Source: Tieghemiomyces parasiticus
Lineage: Eukaryota > Kickxellomycota > Dimargaritomycetes > Dimargaritales > Dimargaritaceae
DNA: 14,537 nt
Reading direction: 5' to 3'
Assembly (NCBI GenBank): GCA_027575765.1
Contig: JANBPT010001104.1
Span: 1-14,537, forward strand
A program made the translations under genes and the position numbers. Below the pieces are notes generated by a model. It did not search any database. It was given only the letters and a program-made list of their open reading frames with translations, and was not told the origin of the DNA. Of the stretch, positions 9,371 through 14,537 are shown piece by piece. Within the stretch, counting starts at the first letter, position 1, and each line of letters opens with the position of its first letter.

Positions 9371-11390
9371 GCACATTTGAGGGGGGGGCAGGGAAAAGTG
9401 ATGCATGTCGCTGCACGCCGGGTCGGCTCAGCTGTTGGACTCTGACAGCCTGAGACAAATAGTAGATAACTGTAATGAAGTCATCGGTAGGCATGGTGAA
9501 ATAAGATATCGGAGGCTAGGCGGAGAGAGAGAATAGCATATCGGGGAGGGGGGCATGTTGGTTATGACCTAGTCTGTAAACGTTACAATAGATATTTGTA
9601 TACAGCCAGGAAGCCTGCACCAACTGTAAGCATCTATGCATGACACTCGCAGTTGAATGTCATAAGGCCGGCCAGGGCGCTAGAGTGTAGATCAGGTTGA
9701 TGTTGATGATTTTTTTTTCTCCTTTAATGGGACCTCCTCTCCCACCCCCCAATTCAACTATCGTGCGATCGCTGGCTGTTCGTGAAATGTGACCCTTTGG
9801 GCAGCGGTGGCGCCTCGTCATTCAAAAAAGGAAACTGTTCAAAATTAACATGGATGGGAATTAAAGCTATCAAATATAACTCAGTACCTCACACGCAGTT
9901 CTGCATTTTGAATACGGAACATGGTTTTAGGCATTACAAAGACAGAAATTCGCCAATGAGGCTTCGAAAGAAGGCAGTTGGTTGGGTTGCAATATAGCAT
10001 AAGGCCCGTCACACTTGGCCACCAGCTCATCGAGGCTCGATGGGTAACTTCTCAGGGCCGGGCCCTTGCCTTTTGACTTTGCGTCCACGTTGTTTTAACT
10101 ATTTAGTGTGAGTGTCAGAATGGCAGGAGGTTTCCGGCAATCCTTCACCGTTCCCTCTCCCACCCCCCCCGACCTGGGACAATGACATGAATATGGTGGC
10201 GCAGAGCAGGTAACGTAGGTTTGGACGTAGCCCATCGGTACTGCCAACGTCGACCAGGGGTTTACCTTGACCCTCCGCAACGCTTCCCCCCCCCTATTGT
10301 CAACGCTTGTTTCAATGTAGCCAGCTCGGGGGAGGGAAGGTATATCTTGGGGCTGACCGCTACCTAATATGGTGATGGTATCCTCTTTGCTGTCTGAACA
10401 TATATGGGCTAAAGGGTGTGGGATGGGGCTGGATTGGCGTTGGCTAGCCAACATTGCACTTTCCTCCCTAAAAATGGCAAGAATTTATACCAATGTGGAT
10501 GCAGCATGACGGGCCCTGCAGTGTCGAACGGAAACGGATAGACTGGTCATCCTGATAAACATAGAAGAGAGGCAACGTGACAGGCCTAAACAGGTGGAGG
10601 GTGAAGAGAGGTTGGAAGCCGCAAAGCGCCCCAGTACGTGCGTCTGGTTGTACCTCTCTTCCCCCCTCCTCCTCAATCCCCCTGTCCGTTAGGCGTGAGG
10701 CGAACTCTGTCCAGAGCAGAGAATGTGAGTTCACCTCCCGAACGCCGAGCCCTGAAAGGTTGTCGCTCGCCATAGTCGAACGTGTGACGACCTTATTTTA
10801 TTTCCCCTCCCCCGAATATGCATGGAACGGTGGTTAAGTGGGGAAGGGGGATGCGAAGCCACTAGTACCAACCAATCGCTCGCACACATACGGTTGTTCG
10901 TAACCCAAGTGTACGAAACGGAAAACACCACCCCCCAGCCGGTCGAACACCTTGTTTATAGGATAGAGGTGCTGTTCGTCGAGCCAGACCAGCCGGCGAA
11001 CGGTGGGTTCCTTGGGGACAATGTCGGAGCGTTCTCTCCCTGCCTATGCTCGTCGGAACCACGCCAACTGTTTTCGCCACAAGTCGCTGCTGCTCAGTTT
11101 CGTTCGTTGATTCGCCAGTTCTAAAGCCCACCTCATTCTACGTCCACAGGGTGTCGCACACACGGTGGTGAAACGGCCACCACCCCACTGTCTAGCCAAT
11201 TAATAATCTCTGTAGCTAAAGAGCCGTTCCGCTTAAAAGTTCAACGTAGTGCATTCTATTTCTATTTTCATTTTCCGTCGGTCTATTTTGCAGTCCGTAA
11301 TATTCTCTGGTTAGCTAGCTGGAGGGTGCGACACTCTCCAGTCAATTTTTACAACGGCGTGTTCTATGACGGAGTTATCTCCGCTCCAGA
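9371..11390. other. non-coding stretch with G/C homopolymers, no supported gene
   Basis: Runs of eight or nine G or C occur at 9381-9388, 10163-10170 and 10286-10294. Around 10820-11125, frames on both strands are open for up to about 100 codons, but they contradict each other and carry no known motif. A short perfect inverted repeat lies at 11164-11184 (GGTGGTG, 7-base loop, CACCACC). I found no RNA gene. Confidence 0.5.
10153..10170 (-). repeat. G-quadruplex motif on the minus strand
   Basis: The + strand reads CCC, TCT, CCC, A, C8. On the minus strand this is an eight-G run (enough for two G3 tracts), T, GGG, AGA, GGG. That meets the usual rule of four G3 tracts with loops of 1-7 bases. 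No gene is recognised beside it. Confidence 0.6.
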
Positions 11391-11391
11391 A

Positions 11392-11406
11392 ACACACACA
11401 CACACA
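11392..11406. repeat. (AC)n microsatellite, 7.5 units
   Basis: Fifteen bases of uninterrupted AC repeat, followed directly by TATATA. It lies in sequence without a supported gene. Confidence 0.95.
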
Positions 11407-11763
11407 TATACCCCACCAGCCGCTCAGCCTGTTCGGCCCAAGGCAGGTAGACCCACAGGGTTGGTTTGAGGAAGACGAGGTGGAATGGTCAAACCGGGGG
11501 TTCTAGGGCGTGGAAAGCGAAAATAGGTGTGGAACAGAGACGGGCGGGCACCACAGACATGACAGAGAGGGTGGGCAAAGAAAAAATACTTTGTTGAGAG
11601 CGTGGTGGGGCCTGGGAAGGTGGCGGGCACTTGGACGAAGGGAACCTCCCAGGTCATCCTAATCGAGCCCCGCAGTGGACGATCCGTTTTAAACGTCGAC
11701 GATGACGAAGGTTGGAGCTACCCGCTAATCCATATGAGGGGCGGTGGAGGCGGACTCTCGCTG

Positions 11764-11776
11764 AAAAAAAAAAAAA
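11764..11776 (+). repeat. poly(A) run, 13 bases
   Basis: Thirteen consecutive A residues within G-rich sequence. No retroelement body precedes it, so I read it as a simple repeat rather than the tail of a retrotransposed copy. Confidence 0.9.
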
Positions 11777-11824
11777 CGCACCAATTACACGTGCTAAATT
11801 AGGACAAGTGGTGGTCGATGAGAA

Positions 11825-11848
11825 GGGTGGGGGAAGTGCGGGTGTGGG
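11825..11848 (+). repeat. canonical G-quadruplex motif
   Basis: The + strand reads GGG, T, GGGGG, AAGTGC, GGG, TGT, GGG. That is four tracts of at least three G with loops of 1, 6 and 3 bases. It sits 15 bases before the (GT)6-G9 tract. Confidence 0.7.
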
Positions 11849-11862
11849 CTTTGTGGTGGATG

Positions 11863-11883
11863 GTGTGTGTGTGTGGGGGGGGG
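11863..11883 (+). repeat. (GT)6 followed by G9
   Basis: Six GT units (11863-11874) run straight into nine G residues (11875-11883). This is a compound simple repeat prone to replication slippage and, in duplex form, to alternative structure. Confidence 0.95.
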
Positions 11884-12110
11884 AACTTCACACTGCTTTT
11901 CTCTCCTTCCTTTCAACTGGGCCACGTCCTGTACAAGCACGCTTGACTGGGCTGTCCTTCGCCATGCCTTTAGGGCCAGCAATGGGAGGAGATTGGCGGG
12001 AGGGGGTAAGGCTATGGTCGCTCAGAGCCGACCGCATAATAATTGACGGTGGAGATGGAGTGCAGCGAATAATCGTCATCAGAGGCAGTCGCGAGAGGTC
12101 TGTTGGTCTG

Positions 12111-13610
12111 TAGCGAGTGGTCCTCCATGCCCAAACGAGGGATACTGCTCAGTTACCAGATCGGGGCTAGTCTCTGCTCCCTCCGCTGTCCACTGGCAAT
12201 AGGTAATGGGGCTGCGGCACAACGGTCTGCGTAACCATCGGTACGAGGACTGGATCCTGTGCGGTGTCCTGCCGAACCTTCCGGCTCCTCCACTCTCCAT
12301 TTACCCCACCGGTCGCCACGATACGCCTGCTGACGCCCCGATTAGTAGCGTATGGGCTAGGTGCGACCTGTGAAAAGAGGGGGGGGGACGGAAGCGGGGG
12401 ACACCACTTGGTCGCCTGACTGCTCTTTCATCCCTCTCGCCCGCTCTCCTTCTTGGTCTCGTTCATTAACTGTACCGATATTTGGGGGCCAATCCCCTCT
12501 CCCGCCTATCCTAGCACTGGATTGCGGCTTAAATGGCCAGGTTGGTTGACGGTGGATGGCAGTGGCAACCTTGGCGGTAAGGCGGCGGGTAGGTGCTACC
12601 TATATCTCCATCTCACTTGGCTTTTACCAATTCTCGCCTCGGGTAGCCCTGGCGTACTATCGTCTAGCTACCTCTAGTGAAGGTCAGGAGATTTTTGGAC
12701 TATACGTTCGGACAGCACGACAATCTGTCCTTCCTCGTTGGCCACTCGATTGTCCATTCGTAGCACCCTCTATCCCCCTCCCCTAAACGCTCCCACAGCG
12801 GTAGCCGGAGTTTTTATGTAGACCTCGCAATAGCAGCTCAAGCGCTCCCTATTTTAATTTTTTATATTCAGAGCCCCCCCTTTTTTTTGTAATCGAATGG
12901 TAATCATTTCCCCTTCTTTTATTTCTTTCGTTGGCGGGCGGAGTTTCAACCCCGCCCGGCTTGTACATTGTGTACTTTGGATAGCCGTTCGTTACGAACC
13001 CTCCTCTCTCACAGCTCACTCTCTCTAACTCATGAATTGAAGTCAATGACATAGGGATGTCGGGCAATGACGCCTAATGACCGCGCAGCCGTCAGTGGCG
13101 TCTCGAGGGGCCGTATTTGCCGGATATCCTGGATTGTGTATGTATGTATGTCAGCTGGTCGATAGGTCATATCGATATAGCAAATGCGACAGAAGCCCGC
13201 TATTGACAATACCGCCCCTTTATTATAGACTGGCCGCGGCCATTGGTATGCCCTTGGAAGGTGGTTTAAAGGGGGAGGGGGGCGGGAGACGAATAAATGA
13301 GGGGGTAGGTATATTAATAGGGTGGAGAAGGGCGGCGAGAGGTATGCACGAAATATAAGATATAAAGTTGGAAAGTTGGCTGGGCGAAAACACCATTCTC
13401 CTCCCCTATTTTAGCGGCGTGAACAATATCGTGTGTCGCCCTGTCTGTGGTTGCCGCCAATCCCTGTCCTTCCTCGCACATGGTGGTGGCTGCCGAGTGG
13501 GTGCATCATCACTGACCAATGGCTCGAGTCGCGGTGGTGGTGGTGGTGGTGAAGGGGCTTTTACAACCCCAAGGCATCTAAAACTGCGCAACACGCCCCG
13601 GCCCCACTAG
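12111..13610. other. non-coding stretch with short repeats, no supported gene
   Basis: A G9 run lies at 12379-12387 and a C7T8 tract at 12874-12888. About 12410-12830 is C/T-rich, and 13250-13370 is G-rich with AATAAA at 13292-13297. A perfect 12-base palindrome TGGCCGCGGCCA lies at 13231-13242. Short TGTA and GGT repeats are present. Frames of 60-90 codons occur on both strands but carry no motif. Confidence 0.5.
13533..13550 (+). repeat. (GGT)6 trinucleotide repeat
   Basis: Six uninterrupted GGT units; a shorter GGTGGTGG lies about 50 bases upstream. Translated it would give glycine, valine or tryptophan runs depending on frame, but no coding context supports translation. Confidence 0.9.
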
Positions 13611-14081
13611 CCAGTAGCGTGCCCCGGCCACGTTGCATCCTTATCCTTGCCCCTCCCCCCCTTTACACCTAGTAGCGTCTCGTTGTTTCGTGCCCGATGG
13701 GCTTGCCTTCCGCCCCCTGACATCTTTACACCCTTACCGGGCCCCTAGGGACTCATTCCTGCCCTCCCTTCTTCCTCCACACACATGTACTATCCTTTGG
13801 ACACCACGGGTCACTCACCTCCATCCGCATTCACTTGTATTTGTCTCTGGACCGTCTCTACGACAACTCTTGCTGCACATTGCGTGTTCAGACGACAATT
13901 TACCTGTCTCCGCAGTAAGTACGCAGACGGGTCGACACTTACCCCTTGACCCGACCACGCCGCCACCTTCCCCCCTCCCTTCCCCTTCACGTTATCCGCC
14001 CCACTGATCCCGTGCTGGCCGTCTCAACTCCCCCCCTACCACCACCACCTCTCTTCGCCCAACCGCACCTGCGCCCTCGGA

Positions 14082-14102
14082 CGGCTACGATGGGCGTAGC
14101 CG
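14082..14102. repeat. perfect 8-bp hairpin with 5-base loop
   Basis: CGGCTACG at 14082-14089, loop ATGGG, then the exact complement CGTAGCCG at 14095-14102. It has no trailing T run and no gene end beside it, so a bacterial-type terminator does not apply. It would lie inside the candidate intron 13915-14129 if that is real. Confidence 0.7.
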
Positions 14103-14360
14103 CTATTATCATTTGACTTGTTCTGCCAGGATTAGTAACGGCTATGCAGTGCCGGGGTGCGGGATTGTTCTGATGTCGTGCAGTGCGACTCAATCTTCAT
14201 ACCATCTTCCTTGCACGGCAATCCTGATTCAAGTGCAAGAACGACCCCGGTTGGGAACTTACCCACGTCGCCCAACCGGTCCACATAAATCGGTATACTT
14301 TAACCTAAGAAAAAAAGCTAAAGGTGGAAGTGGGGGCTTCATCGGCTCACTATCCCCCCC

Positions 14361-14379
14361 CTCTCTCTCTCTCTCTCTC
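14361..14379 (+). repeat. (CT)n microsatellite, 9.5 units, preceded by C7
   Basis: Nineteen bases of uninterrupted CT repeat directly after seven C residues (14354-14360). It is a typical slippage-prone pyrimidine tract. Confidence 0.95.
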
Positions 14380-14537
14380 AATGTTATGCCATACACAATC
14401 CCATGAGCTTGACAGGCAGATAGTATTACCGGTGTTATGTTGAGAAGCGACACAGGGGGAGGGAGGGTGACAGGAGACCTACCGTCAGCATTGTCGTCGT
14501 CATGGTCGTTATTGCTGTCGATTCTGCTAGAATATTA

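Larger units (their letters stand above)
11407..12110. other. purine-rich (+ strand) block with low-complexity tracts
   Basis: The + strand is rich in G and A across about 11430-11650 and 11800-12080, so the minus strand is C/T-rich, like the leader of the PGAP1 gene. It contains an A13 run at 11764-11776, a G-quadruplex motif and a GT/G9 tract. Frames here are repetitive-looking products of the skew. If C/T richness marks upstream regions in this genome, a minus-strand gene could start to the left, but I see no exon. Confidence 0.35.
13611..14537. other. C/T-rich right edge with possible splice signals, gene not established
   Basis: The + strand is strongly C/T-rich from about 13620 to 14070, as in front of the PGAP1 gene. 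A GTAAGT donor at 13915-13920 pairs with a plausible acceptor (TTGAC, then TTGTTCTGCCAG ending at 14129). In one phase the frames on both sides join and stay open to a stop near 14406. On the minus strand, about 14480-14534 is open with Asp/Asn-rich codons before a GTAGGT donor-like site. The two readings are separate, and neither has a recognisable domain. I leave the gene content open. Confidence 0.3.

Noticed and set aside
9765..9772. GCGATCGC palindrome
   Set aside because: A single copy; an 8-base palindrome of this kind is expected by chance in 14 kb.
10831..10841. TGGTTAAGTGG, similar to a tRNA A box
   Set aside because: No B box (GGTTCGANTCC-like) at the right distance and no cloverleaf could be drawn.
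10862..11131. Opposed open frames suggesting a transposon fragment
   Set aside because: Three phases are open or nearly open in conflict, none shows integrase, reverse transcriptase or transposase motifs, and no terminal repeats flank them.
13231..13242. TGGCCGCGGCCA perfect 12-base palindrome as a regulatory site
   Set aside because: Single copy with no neighbouring gene; worth noting but not enough to call a binding site.

Overview
The window looks like nuclear DNA of a fungus. It holds one confident gene, a long intronless reading frame at 2561-6805 (+). This encodes a GPI inositol-deacylase of the PGAP1/Bst1 family, an endoplasmic reticulum membrane enzyme that remodels newly made GPI anchors. 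Eukaryotic origin follows from the family itself, from the GC-rich codon use (third positions mostly C or G), from the C/T-rich leader in front of the start codon, and from splice-like signals (GTAAGT donor, CTAAT branch sites, pyrimidine-rich CAG acceptors) in the flanks. A gene-poor, GC-rich, early-diverging (zygomycete-type) fungus would fit, but that placement is an inference and I cannot name a species.

Layout. Bases 1 to about 1380 are non-coding, with a notable G8/C8 inverted repeat at 1073-1119. About 1380-2560 is strongly C/T-rich on the + strand and runs up to the gene. It carries candidate splice signals, an inverted CCAAT box and an acceptor-like site at 2477-2500. Bases 2561-6805 are the PGAP1/Bst1 gene. 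Bases 6806-14537 contain no gene I can support. Reading frames there are short, mutually contradictory and of the size chance gives. This right-hand stretch holds microsatellites, homopolymer runs, G-quadruplex motifs, short perfect hairpins and alternating purine-rich and pyrimidine-rich blocks.

The single gene acts alone here; no operon or cluster is visible. The most useful leads are: the enlarged linkers of this PGAP1 compared with yeast and human; the possible upstream exon and intron signals; the excess of G/C homopolymers of 8 or more in non-coding DNA; and the C/T-rich blocks, which may mark promoters of genes whose coding parts are spliced or lie beyond the window. I found no rRNA, tRNA, CRISPR array, transposase, viral gene or toxin gene.
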